A stretch of DNA of 32,637 nt, taken from contig CAMOTI010000148.1 of assembly GCA_946625675.1 (NCBI GenBank), positions 1 through 32,637 of the forward strand. The letters run 5' to 3'. Made by a program: the position numbers and the translations under genes. Numbering within the stretch: the first letter of the stretch is position 1; each line of letters opens with the position of its first letter. Positions 22,422-30,424 of this stretch are shown here, piece after piece. Source of the stretch: an uncultured Prevotellaceae bacterium (GTDB taxonomy: Bacteria; Bacteroidota; Bacteroidia; Bacteroidales; Bacteroidaceae). The notes under the pieces were generated by a model, which was not told the origin of the DNA, made no database searches, and was given only the letters and a program-made list of their open reading frames with translations.

Positions 22422-25400
22422 TTATAGTGCCGCAATGATATTGATAACTGCCACGATGTCGGAGATGTCGACTTTGTCGTCCTCGTTCACGTCGGCATAA
22501 CGGTAGGTGGCGGTTCCTGCAATCTGGTTGATGATGGCCACGATGTCGGAGATGTCGACTTTGCCGTCCTCGTTCACGTCGCCTTTCAGATGGGATGTGG
22601 CGTTAGAGATAATCACCGTTTTCGCTTCCGACTCACCGTTCATCACAGTGCCGGTATCGTAGGTGGCCTTTGCAGGCTCGATGATCTCGCAGTCGGTCAG
22701 GACAATGTCGCCGGAGAAGAACCAGATGCCACTGTGGTTCTGACTCTTGGCACTTACATTGGAGTTGTTGAACTCCAATGAGTTAGTGCCCACTTCCTTG
22801 GCTCCATAGAATCCGGAATATACACCTTCCACATTCATTGTGGTGTTGTCGATGGTAAGGTAATACGGACCGGGTGCTTCGTCGCATCCAACCTGGATTC
22901 CATAGCTGCCGCCCTTCACGTCCAGGCTGCCTTCACCCGTGATTAAGGTGTTGCCACCAATGAGCATTCCGCTGTAGGTCTTGCTCTCCACTTTGTTCTC
23001 GCCGTTCAGGCTTATAATCAAATAGTCGAGATAATGCTCGATGCCATTGGTGAAGTACTCTTCCGTGATGATGTCGGCGTTGTCGAGGGTGAGTGTGACA
23101 CCGTCGAAACGGACAGTGCCATCGCCCAGCACGTCATCCTTGTTGCGTGATGTCACCTGTGTGCCGGCTATCCACAATTCGTATGCCTCACCGCTGACGG
23201 TAACCTCGCAAGTGCCGGAAATCTCACCCGACGAGGCGGTGATGGTGGCTTTGCCGCCAATCGGTGCGTCATCGGCGATGCGGACCACACCGTCGGCCGT
23301 CACGGTGGCGATGCTCTCGTCGCTGCTGGTCCAGCTGACCGTTGCAGCCGAATTGGACGGATTCAGCTCTACGAGCAACTCAGTCTCTGTCCCCGGATCA
23401 GCAGTGATGGTGTTGGGCGAGACAATAATCTGAGTCAGTTCGGGGGTGGTCACAGTTACAGATATAGAACCAACTACGGTTAGCACTTCCTTCTTTCCGT
23501 TTCTGACCACTTTGACGATGTCGTACCGGTAGGTGCCGGCTGTTGCGTTGGTGGCATCCACGGTCATCGTGGTGTCGTTGGCATTGAAGGTGATGGCTGG
23601 TGCGGTGCCTTCTCCTACGGTCAGTTTGGCACTGAGTCCGCCTAACCATGCCTTTCCCGGCCGGGTGGCAATCTCGATTCCCTCCATGAGGGTTCCGCTT
23701 GTGGTGTTTATGCTGATGTAGTCTACGTGGTCCACTAGATGATGTCCGCTGGCGTCAGCCACATGCAGGTAGAATTTGTCTTGGGCAATGTCGTTGTAGC
23801 CTTTGGTGTAATAGGCTCCGATGTCAATATAGTTACGCGCTTCTGTGGGTACGAAATAAACCGTCTTGTACTGTTTGCTGGCGTCCAATGATATAGTGCA
23901 TTTCGCATCAGCAAAGAATCTTCCGCTGCTGGTGTTGTTGTACCAGTTGCTGGCAGATATGCCGTTGAAATTTGTCGCGTTGTCAGGGATGGGGCTGGCT
24001 TTGACCTGTATCACATCTCCAATCTTGCAGTAATAGGCCCCGCTTTCCTCCGGCAGGTCGCTGACGATTATCTTTTCCCGTGCGTTCAGTGTCAGGATAG
24101 TGATTTTCTGGCACGTCAGTTTGATTCCCTGCAGGTAGGCAATTTCTCCGTTGTAAATCTCGGATGAGGCTATGTCAGTGCCTGCGAGGGTGGATGGAGT
24201 CTCTTTCACGCGGGTGTAGACATAGTTCACCATGTTGGGTGTGCCGTTGAGATAGAGCGGGTTGCTCCCGTCGTAAGTCACTGCGTTTGCCCAGTCGTCC
24301 TCGGTCAGGCTGCTGATTTCTTTCTTCGTGTTGAAGATGATATACTCCTGTGCGGCCTGTGGGTTGTTTACGAGGATTTTTCCATTGTCATAGCTCAGGC
24401 TTGGCTTGACGACGGCTGTCGTGCATGTGCGTTTGGTCACGGTTGCCTTACTGCTCTTAATACTATACCATCCCAACATTTCGTCCCTATCGCTTGGATA
24501 ACATGTAACATATATTTCTTTACCCACATCGCCTTCTCCAACCACTAATTCTTTGTTCTCTTTTGCAAATATAGCAATATAAGGGGAGCCGGGACGACCG
24601 CCCCATTCTGTTATCCACCAACTAATATAACCGCCTTCGTCTTCGTATCCGTTTTCAAAAAGGTCCTTTATACTGCCTGAAAGTTCGAATCGCACCGTGT
24701 CGCCAGGATGCGGGTTGTAGTTGTTCAAATTTACTTCACCTGTGAAGGTGTTAGGCAGTATAACCACGTAGTCGGCCGGATTATTATTCTCATCGTAAAT
24801 TGTGATGGTTTTGGAGTCTAATTTGTATTTTTTCGGGGTCATAACCCTGCAGACATCCATCTTCCATCTTCTGCTTCCATACTGTGGCTCAGGACTTTTG
24901 ATGGCGAAATTGCCTGCCTGCAGCGCTTTGGCGAAGACACTTGAATTATAAACAGTCATTTCATACACAGTCCTGATAGCTGTTCCACCAGTCGCTTTCA
25001 CATACGAGTCCGAGATGCCAATTGTGTTTCCGGAATAAAGTGCCGTGCTTCCGCTTTCTTTTGAAGTGGCAGTCAGGTTGACACCGTTCAAATAGATGGA
25101 GTTCCAGTGTCTGGTTCCTGCCACGTGGATGGCGTCTGATGTGGAATTAATGGTTATGGTGCCTTGTCCGAAATTTATTTGTCTGGCTAATATGCAATAA
25201 TAGTCAGCTTTTGTATTGCTTGCAGTAAGATTGCCATAAACGGTCAAATATCCGTATTCAATCCCGTTGTCATTGTCGTAATCACATTCGATGGCTCGTT
25301 TTCCTCCGTTCACGATAGCATCTCCATGAATCACGATGCTTCCCTTGTCGGACAAAATGGCCGGATAATCCAAGCTGATGCCGGTGGCTTTCAGCGTCCC

Positions 25401-26132
25401 CTTCATACTTATGGTCTTTTCTGCCCTGATGGCCATTCCTCCCGTTGCTGTGACGTTACAACTGTCGGCTTCGACCTTTCCGTTGTAGCTGTGAAGACCT
25501 GCTCCGTTGTTTGCGGCAGCGATGAATGTCATCTCGCCTTCGCCCGACAGCAGCAGGTCGTCGTAGGCCCTTACTGCGTCTTTCTTTCCGGTGATGTACA
25601 CGTATGGGGCGTTGATGGACACGCCGCCCTCAGAATAGACGGAACTGTAGTCGTTCTTGTAGTTCCTGACGGTCAGACTCTTGCATTGCTCAGTGACGGT
25701 GAAGTATTTGTAAGCATATACCACGTTCTTGTCGCCCGTCAGATTGACGGTACCACCCCAGAACCGGATGTAGTCCGCTTCGATGCCTTTCTCTGCCTTG
25801 AGCGACTTGACGGTGAGGTTGGCGTTGCAATAGAACGCGTTGACGTCGATGGCGGTTCCGTCTGTGTTGGTCACAGTCAGTGTGTAGTCGCCTTTTTGCT
25901 CGACGCTCAAATCATAATCACCTGTGATTTTGGTCAGGGAGAGGTCGGTGTCCATGTACAGAATGGAGAGTGTGGTGATTTTTAATTCCTTTACACCCTT
26001 GCTCCGCAGGTTGCTTGCATAGAGTGTCTCTGCGGCTGCCCATGCCGTGCTGGCGGATGCGGCAAACATCACGATGAGCATGACGAGTCCTATGAATCGT
26101 GTGGTTTTGTTGGAAAAAGCAGTGTGGTTCAT
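22422..26132 (-). CDS. large secreted beta-helix / BIG2 protein with C-terminal dockerin
   Basis: The 1236-residue product has a signal peptide (about residues 1-33, ending STAWA). Residues 35-420 are many short strands in the style of a right-handed beta-helix like the carbohydrate-binding Cthe_2159 family (repeats such as LTVTNTDGTAIDVNAFYCN, ATGGMAIRAE). A middle part (430-890) holds Ig-like segments. A BIG2 domain follows near 893-975 (ITADPGTETELLVELNPSNS, SWTSSDESIATV), then a second beta-helical stretch opened by YELWIAGTQVTSRNKDDV (about 980-1180). A dockerin closes the protein (1184-1234). No catalytic motif is seen, so a binding or adhesion role on the surface is the simplest idea, not proven. 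Promoter and terminator frame it as a single-gene unit. It sits among housekeeping genes. Part of the middle (about 24450-24850) is more AT-rich. Confidence 0.8.
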   Translation of the reverse strand: MNHTAFSNKTTRFIGLVMLIVMFAASASTAWAAAETLYASNLRSKGVKELKITTLSILYMDTDLSLTKITGDYDLSVEQKGDYTLTVTNTDGTAIDVNAFYCNANLTVKSLKAEKGIEADYIRFWGGTVNLTGDKNVVYAYKYFTVTEQCKSLTVRNYKNDYSSVYSEGGVSINAPYVYITGKKDAVRAYDDLLLSGEGEMTFIAAANNGAGLHSYNGKVEADSCNVTATGGMAIRAEKTISMKGTLKATGISLDYPAILSDKGSIVIHGDAIVNGGKRAIECDYDNDNGIEYGYLTVYGNLTASNTKADYYCILARQINFGQGTITINSTSDAIHVAGTRHWNSIYLNGVNLTATSKESGSTALYSGNTIGISDSYVKATGGTAIRTVYEMTVYNSSVFAKALQAGNFAIKSPEPQYGSRRWKMDVCRVMTPKKYKLDSKTITIYDENNNPADYVVILPNTFTGEVNLNNYNPHPGDTVRFELSGSIKDLFENGYEDEGGYISWWITEWGGRPGSPYIAIFAKENKELVVGEGDVGKEIYVTCYPSDRDEMLGWYSIKSSKATVTKRTCTTAVVKPSLSYDNGKILVNNPQAAQEYIIFNTKKEISSLTEDDWANAVTYDGSNPLYLNGTPNMVNYVYTRVKETPSTLAGTDIASSEIYNGEIAYLQGIKLTCQKITILTLNAREKIIVSDLPEESGAYYCKIGDVIQVKASPIPDNATNFNGISASNWYNNTSSGRFFADAKCTISLDASKQYKTVYFVPTEARNYIDIGAYYTKGYNDIAQDKFYLHVADASGHHLVDHVDYISINTTSGTLMEGIEIATRPGKAWLGGLSAKLTVGEGTAPAITFNANDTTMTVDATNATAGTYRYDIVKVVRNGKKEVLTVVGSISVTVTTPELTQIIVSPNTITADPGTETELLVELNPSNSAATVSWTSSDESIATVTADGVVRIADDAPIGGKATITASSGEISGTCEVTVSGEAYELWIAGTQVTSRNKDDVLGDGTVRFDGVTLTLDNADIITEEYFTNGIEHYLDYLIISLNGENKVESKTYSGMLIGGNTLITGEGSLDVKGGSYGIQVGCDEAPGPYYLTIDNTTMNVEGVYSGFYGAKEVGTNSLEFNNSNVSAKSQNHSGIWFFSGDIVLTDCEIIEPAKATYDTGTVMNGESEAKTVIISNATSHLKGDVNEDGKVDISDIVAIINQIAGTATYRYADVNEDDKVDISDIVAVINIIAAL
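22431..22583 (-). other. dockerin-like segment (in the beta-helix/BIG2 protein)
   Basis: It encodes GDVNEDGKVDISDIVAIIN and ADVNEDDKVDISDIVAVIN, then ends at the stop codon (IIAAL). The protein sequence matches the other three modules while codon choice differs. Confidence 0.87.
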
Positions 26133-26174
26133 AACAATTATAATTTTATGATTGATTCAAGAATATATTTTTTG

Positions 26175-26205
26175 CAAATATAACGAAAAATTTACTTTTT
26201 GCAAT
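26175..26205 (-). promoter_or_regulatory. promoter of the beta-helix/BIG2 gene
   Basis: On the minus strand ATTG (26202-26205), a 19-bp spacer and TATATTTG (26175-26182) match the Bacteroidetes consensus. The leader is about 36 nt. Confidence 0.7.
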
Positions 26206-26300
26206 TGTTTTTTTCTACCAATATTGTGGGTTGTAAGAAAAAATCAAGGTGTTTGCAACTAAAAGACGGTTTTTTTTGATGAAGACGAGAAGACAGGGAC

Positions 26301-26331
26301 TTTGAAATTTGAAGTTTGAAATTTGAAATTT
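26301..26331 (+). repeat. heptamer array TTTGAAR, 4 units
   Basis: The units are TTTGAAA, TTTGAAG, TTTGAAA and TTTGAAA plus TTT. On the minus strand they read TTCAAAN, matching in inverse orientation the array at 26552-26572. Confidence 0.8.
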
Positions 26332-26384
26332 CGCTTCGCAGGATTCTGTCACGATTGCCTACGGCGAACTTCCTACGCCTCAGT

Positions 26385-26458
26385 AATGTTCAAGCAAGCT
26401 TGACATTACGTTCGGCTTAATCGGAAGTTTCGGAAATGTTCAAGCGAGCTTGACATTT
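26385..26458. repeat. two copies of a near-palindrome, 50 bp apart
   Basis: AATGTTCAAGC-AA-GCTTGACATT (26385-26407) and AAATGTTCAAGC-GA-GCTTGACATTT (26434-26458) each form a 10-11 bp stem with one bulged T. Between and around them AACTTCC (26367-26373) pairs with GGAAGTT (26423-26429), and GATTCTG (26342-26348) with CAGAATC (26471-26477). Confidence 0.75.
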
Positions 26459-26551
26459 CGCTCGCTGCTTCAGAATCTTCGCCATCTGGACGGAAACGAG
26501 AAGATTAGACAATAATCTGGCATTCAATGGCAAAGCATCAGTAGATTAAAT

Positions 26552-26572
26552 TTCAAATCTCAAACCTCAAAG
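26552..26572 (+). repeat. heptamer array YTCAAAN, 3 units, over the rarA stop codon
   Basis: The units are TTCAAAT, CTCAAAC and CTCAAAG. The third contains the rarA stop codon (26567-26569), so coding sequence and repeat merge. Confidence 0.75.
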
Positions 26573-27898
26573 TTCGGCGTATCTCTCTCCCCAGTATTTC
26601 AGCATGCGGTCGAGCAGTCTTGCCTCGCTGGTGGTGTGAGGTTGTGGATGCCAGAACCGTTGGTCTTTTGCTTCGTCAGGGAGGAACTGCATCTGTACGA
26701 AGTGGTCAGGATAGTCGTGTGCATAGAGGTAGCCGTCGTGGTAGCCCAGCTCTTTCATGAGGGATGTAGGCGCGTTCCGTATGGGTAGTGGCACGGGGAG
26801 GTTTCCTGTCTGACGGACGTAAGCCAGTGCGCTGTCAATGGCAAGGTATGACGAGTTGCTCTTGGGTGAGCTGGCCAGATAGACCGTTGCTTCAGCGAGT
26901 GGAATTCGTCCTTCCGGCATACCGATTTTCGACACGGCGTCGAAGCATGCGTTGGCCAGCAGAAGTGCGTTGGGGTTGGCCAGTCCGATGTCCTCAGATG
27001 CGCTGATGACCAGTCGCCTGGCGATGAACAGGGGGTCTTCTCCTGCTTCAATCATGCGTGCGAGGTAGTAGACGGCTGCGTCGGGGTCGCTTCCGCGGAT
27101 GGACTTGATGAAGGCTGAGATGACGTCGTAGTGCATCTCGCCGTCTTTGTCGTAGGCAAGCGGATTCTGCAGGACGGACTCGTTCACGAGGTCATCGGTG
27201 ATGACGATGTCGCCGGCTGCGGTATTGCCCTCCGCTGAATCCTGGTTGTCTGTTGCCTGTGTTTTGGCACTGGCAGCCTCCACCACCAGCTCCAGTATGT
27301 TGAGCAACTTACGGGCATCGCCGCCGCTCAGACGGAGCAGAGCGCCGGTTTGCTTCAGCTCGATATGTTTCTCTTTCAGGATTTTGTCCTGTGTGAGCGC
27401 ACGGTCGAGCAGTTCCATCAAGTCCTCTTTTCCGAGCGATTTCAGCACATAGACCTGGCAACGGCTCAGTAGCGGACGAATCACTTCGAACGATGGATTC
27501 TCGGTGGTTGCTCCTATCAGCGTGATGATGCCTTTCTCCACGGCGCCGAGCAGGGAGTCCTGCTGCGACTTGGAGAATCGGTGGATTTCGTCGATGAACA
27601 GGATGGGTGTTCCCTTGGAGAACAGTCCGGTGTTGGCCCTGGCCCGCTCAATCACCTCGCGTACGTCCTTCACGCCGGAGGTGACTGCGCTGAGTGTGTA
27701 GAAGGGGACTTCGAGTGTCTTGGCGATGATGTTGGCCAGGGTGGTCTTTCCCACGCCCGGAGGCCCCCAGAGGATGAACGACGAGATACGCTTCTGGCTG
27801 ATCATGCGCTGGATGACAGCGCCTTCACCAACCAGGTGCTTCTGTCCGATGTATTCTGACAGCGTCTGCGGACGCAAGCGTTCTGCTAATGGGGGCAT
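26567..27898 (-). CDS. rarA: replication-associated recombination ATPase RarA (MgsA)
   Basis: The 443-residue cytoplasmic AAA+ ATPase of the RarA/MgsA/WRNIP1 family acts at stalled replication forks with SSB and the clamp-loader system. Walker A is GPPGVGKT (45-52), Walker B ILFIDE (99-104), and sensor 1 GATTENPSFEV. The C-terminal tetramerisation part has the family-typical AMIEAGEDPLFIARRLVISASEDIGLANP and a helical end with YPDHFVQMQFLPDEA. A low-complexity insert (about 213-232, rich in Ala, Thr, Asp) lies between the lid and the C-terminal domain. The stop codon lies within a heptamer repeat. It follows glnN by 95 bp, with 9-bp and 7-bp arrays between, and may be co-transcribed with it. 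Confidence 0.95.
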   Translation of the reverse strand: MPPLAERLRPQTLSEYIGQKHLVGEGAVIQRMISQKRISSFILWGPPGVGKTTLANIIAKTLEVPFYTLSAVTSGVKDVREVIERARANTGLFSKGTPILFIDEIHRFSKSQQDSLLGAVEKGIITLIGATTENPSFEVIRPLLSRCQVYVLKSLGKEDLMELLDRALTQDKILKEKHIELKQTGALLRLSGGDARKLLNILELVVEAASAKTQATDNQDSAEGNTAAGDIVITDDLVNESVLQNPLAYDKDGEMHYDVISAFIKSIRGSDPDAAVYYLARMIEAGEDPLFIARRLVISASEDIGLANPNALLLANACFDAVSKIGMPEGRIPLAEATVYLASSPKSNSSYLAIDSALAYVRQTGNLPVPLPIRNAPTSLMKELGYHDGYLYAHDYPDHFVQMQFLPDEAKDQRFWHPQPHTTSEARLLDRMLKYWGERYAEL

Positions 27899-27904
27899 TG
27901 TTTT

Positions 27905-27932
27905 AGTTGAGAGTTTAGAGTTGAGAGTTTAG
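27905..27932 (-). repeat. heptamer array before rarA
   Basis: On the plus strand AGTTGAGAGTTTAG occurs twice (27905-27918, 27919-27932). In rarA sense this is CTAAACT-CTCAACT twice, then AAAACA and ATG, closely like the sequence in front of deoD. Confidence 0.8.
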
Positions 27933-27946
27933 AGAGGGGATAGATG

Positions 27947-28000
27947 CTCTAGTTGTTCTAGATTTTCTAGATATTCTAGTTGTTCTAGATATTCTAGATG
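27947..28000. repeat. tandem array D: 6 units of 9 bp, TTCTAGATA
   Basis: The units are CTCTAGTTG, TTCTAGATT, TTCTAGATA, TTCTAGTTG, TTCTAGATA and TTCTAGATG. CTAG is in all, and the self-complementary TCTAGA in four. The last unit includes the glnN stop codon (27994-27996). Confidence 0.88.
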
Positions 28001-30186
28001 ATAAATAACAGTTCGCGGTATTTGGGGAGTGGCCAAAGCTCGTCGTCCACGATTTGCTCGAGTTTGTCGACGTGGTAGCGGATGGACTCGAGGAATGGCG
28101 CCACTCGGTCGTGATAGGCGATGGCTTTCTCCCGTTCGGACTCGATGCGGTTGACTTGCCGGCGGGTGTCGATGAGCTTGTTGACGTTCTCCACGATGAA
28201 GGACTCGTGCTCGCTGATTTGCTCGATGATGCTGAGATTGTTGGCTGAGATTTTCGCTGCTTTGTCGGCAGGGAATATCTCGTTGAGTTTGTGTACGTTG
28301 TCAATAAGCACCGACTGGTATTTCGTGACGACGGGTATGATGTGGTTCATGCACAGGTCGCCGAAAATGCGGGCCTCAATCTGGATTTTCTTGGTGTAGG
28401 TCTCCCATTTGATTTCGTTGCGGGCAGCGAGCTCGTTGCGGGTCATGACGTTGACTTTTTCGAACATACGGACTGTGGCCTCATCGAGATAGTTGTCGAT
28501 GATGAGGGGGCAGGATGTCTCGCAGTCCAGTCCTCTCCTCTGAGCTTCGGCTTTCCATTCGTCGCTGTATCCGTTGCCGTCGAAGCGTATGGGCTTGGTG
28601 TATTTGATGTCTTCTTTCAGGATCTTGATGATGGCCGACTCCTTGTTGACCCCTTCTGCGATGAGGCGGTCGACACGCTCCTTGAAGTTGATGAGTGCTT
28701 CCGCCACGGCAGAGTTGAGCGCCAGCATGGCGCTTGCGCTGTTGGCCTGCGAACCGACGGCACGGAACTCGAACCGGTTGCCTGTGAAGGCGAACGGGCT
28801 GGTGCGGTTGCGGTCGGTGTTGTCGATGAGCAGATGAGGGATGGACGGAATGTCGAGGTTGAGCGTGCTCTTTCCTTCTACGGTGAGGCTTTCGCTCTCG
28901 TCCATCTGTTCCACGTGGTCGAGCAGGTCGCTGACTGTCCGTCCGAGGAAGGAGGATATGATGGCTGGCGGAGCTTCGTTGGCTCCGAGTCGGTGGGCGT
29001 TGGTGGCTGAGATAATGGCCGCCTTGAGCAGTCCGTTGTGGTCGTAAACCGCCTTGAGGGTCTCCACGATGAAGGTGACGAAGCGGAGGTTGTCGAGCGG
29101 CGTCTTACCCGGTGCGTGCAGGAGGATTCCTGTGTCGGTGGATAGCGACCAGTTGTTGTGCTTTCCGCTTCCGTTGACCCCTTTGAAGGGCTTCTCGTGG
29201 AGCAGGCATCGGAATCCGTGCTTGCGTGCCACGCGCTTCATGATGGACATCATGAGCATGTTGTGGTCGATGGCGAGGTTCATCTCCTCGAAGATGGGTG
29301 CCAGCTCAAACTGGTTGGGTGCCACCTCATTATGGCGTGTCTTGCAGGGTATGCCCAGCTCGAGTGCCTGAATCTCGATGTCGCGCATGAAATTCTCCAC
29401 GCGCTCGGGGATCGAGCCGAAATAATGGTCGTCCATCTGCTGGTTTTTTGCCGAGTCGTGGCCCATCAGGGTCCGTCCGGTCATCACCAGGTCGGGACGT
29501 GCGCTGTAGAGCGACTCGTCGACGAGGAAATATTCCTGCTCCCATCCCAGGTTGCTCACCACTTTCTTCACGTCGGGGTAGAAATACTGGCACACGGCTG
29601 TGGCTGCTTTGTCCACGGCGTTGAGCGACTTCTTCAGCGGCACTTTGTAGTCGAGGGCCTCGCCGGTGTAGGATATGAAGACGGTGGGAATCATGAGTGT
29701 GTCTCCGATGACGAAAACGGGCGAGGTGGGATCCCAGGCCGTATATCCCCGTGCCTCGAACGTGGAGCGGATTCCGCCGTTGGGGAATGATGATGCGTCG
29801 GGCTCCTGCTGCACGAGCAGCTTGCCTTCGAATTGCTCGACCATGCCGCCCTTCTGGTCGTGCTCCACGAATCCGTCATGCTTTTCTGCCGTCCCTTCGG
29901 TGAGGGGCTGAAACCAGTGGGTGTAGTGTGTCACTCCCAGCTCCATGGCCCACCGCTTCATGCCGTCGGCCACTGCGTCGGCGATGGCGAGGTCGAAATG
30001 GGCTCCGTTGTCAATCACGTCGCACATTTTCTTGTACACATCTGCCGGGAGATACTTGAACATTTTCTTGCGGTCGAACACGTATTTCGCGAAATAGTCC
30101 GAAGGACGTTCCTTCGGCACCGTCACTTCTATCGGACGCTTCTTGAATGCGTCGTCCACAACCTTAAACCTTAGTCTTGATGCCAT
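27994..30186 (-). CDS. glnN: type III glutamine synthetase GlnN
   Basis: The 730-residue cytoplasmic enzyme joins ammonia and glutamate with ATP to form glutamine. The length and motifs fit the GSIII family first described in Bacteroides fragilis, rather than the 450-residue GSI. NGGIRSTFEARGYTAWDP lies near 140, and LGWEQEYFLVD carries the GSIII equivalent of a catalytic Glu. TRHNEVAPNQFELAPIFEE holds metal- and glutamate-site residues. GVNGSGKHNNWSLS corresponds to the ATP/substrate loop and DNTDRNRTSPFAFTGNRFEFR to the conserved C-terminal catalytic block. Long C-terminal helices end the protein. A promoter lies about 130 bp upstream, with a leader able to fold a hairpin. rarA follows by 95 bp. 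GSIII genes elsewhere respond to nitrogen supply; here that is inference. Confidence 0.96.
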   Translation of the reverse strand: MASRLRFKVVDDAFKKRPIEVTVPKERPSDYFAKYVFDRKKMFKYLPADVYKKMCDVIDNGAHFDLAIADAVADGMKRWAMELGVTHYTHWFQPLTEGTAEKHDGFVEHDQKGGMVEQFEGKLLVQQEPDASSFPNGGIRSTFEARGYTAWDPTSPVFVIGDTLMIPTVFISYTGEALDYKVPLKKSLNAVDKAATAVCQYFYPDVKKVVSNLGWEQEYFLVDESLYSARPDLVMTGRTLMGHDSAKNQQMDDHYFGSIPERVENFMRDIEIQALELGIPCKTRHNEVAPNQFELAPIFEEMNLAIDHNMLMMSIMKRVARKHGFRCLLHEKPFKGVNGSGKHNNWSLSTDTGILLHAPGKTPLDNLRFVTFIVETLKAVYDHNGLLKAAIISATNAHRLGANEAPPAIISSFLGRTVSDLLDHVEQMDESESLTVEGKSTLNLDIPSIPHLLIDNTDRNRTSPFAFTGNRFEFRAVGSQANSASAMLALNSAVAEALINFKERVDRLIAEGVNKESAIIKILKEDIKYTKPIRFDGNGYSDEWKAEAQRRGLDCETSCPLIIDNYLDEATVRMFEKVNVMTRNELAARNEIKWETYTKKIQIEARIFGDLCMNHIIPVVTKYQSVLIDNVHKLNEIFPADKAAKISANNLSIIEQISEHESFIVENVNKLIDTRRQVNRIESEREKAIAYHDRVAPFLESIRYHVDKLEQIVDDELWPLPKYRELLFII

Positions 30187-30263
30187 GTATGTCGTTTTCT
30201 GTTTTAATATTCGTTTTGGGGGTCTCTCTGCTTTTGACTTACAGCGATTTTCTTGTGTCTTAG

Positions 30264-30288
30264 CCCCTCAAGTCTTTGTCTGAAGGGG
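30264..30288 (-). promoter_or_regulatory. hairpin in the glnN leader
   Basis: In the mRNA, CCCCTTCAG and CTTGAGGGG pair with one mismatch and one wobble around a 7-base loop. It lies about 20 nt after the predicted transcription start. No T-run follows, so it is not a plain terminator; a regulatory role is only possible. Confidence 0.4.
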
Positions 30289-30315
30289 AAAACAGCCTTC
30301 TTCTCAATTAATTTG

Positions 30316-30323
30316 CAAAGTTA
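30316..30323 (-). promoter_or_regulatory. TAACTTTG -7 box for glnN
   Basis: The minus strand reads TAACTTTG, identical to the mazG box. No TTTG stands at the -33 position. The predicted leader is about 120 nt. Confidence 0.6.
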
Positions 30324-30424
30324 CAACTAATTAAGGACTTTTTGCCCGTTTTTGCCGTTTTTTTATTGTTTTGCGGGATTTTGGTGGGCTTGGGTGGCTG
30401 CCGATGGTGGTAAAACGGGCTGGC

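Larger units (their letters stand above)
26206..26566. other. repeat-rich spacer between rarA and the beta-helix/BIG2 gene
   Basis: No gene is seen. It contains oppositely oriented heptamer arrays and two near-palindromes, described separately, and no T-run terminator for rarA. Confidence 0.6.

Noticed and set aside
28291-29010. 239-residue plus-strand open frame
   Set aside because: It is antisense to glnN, which is fully conserved over this stretch.
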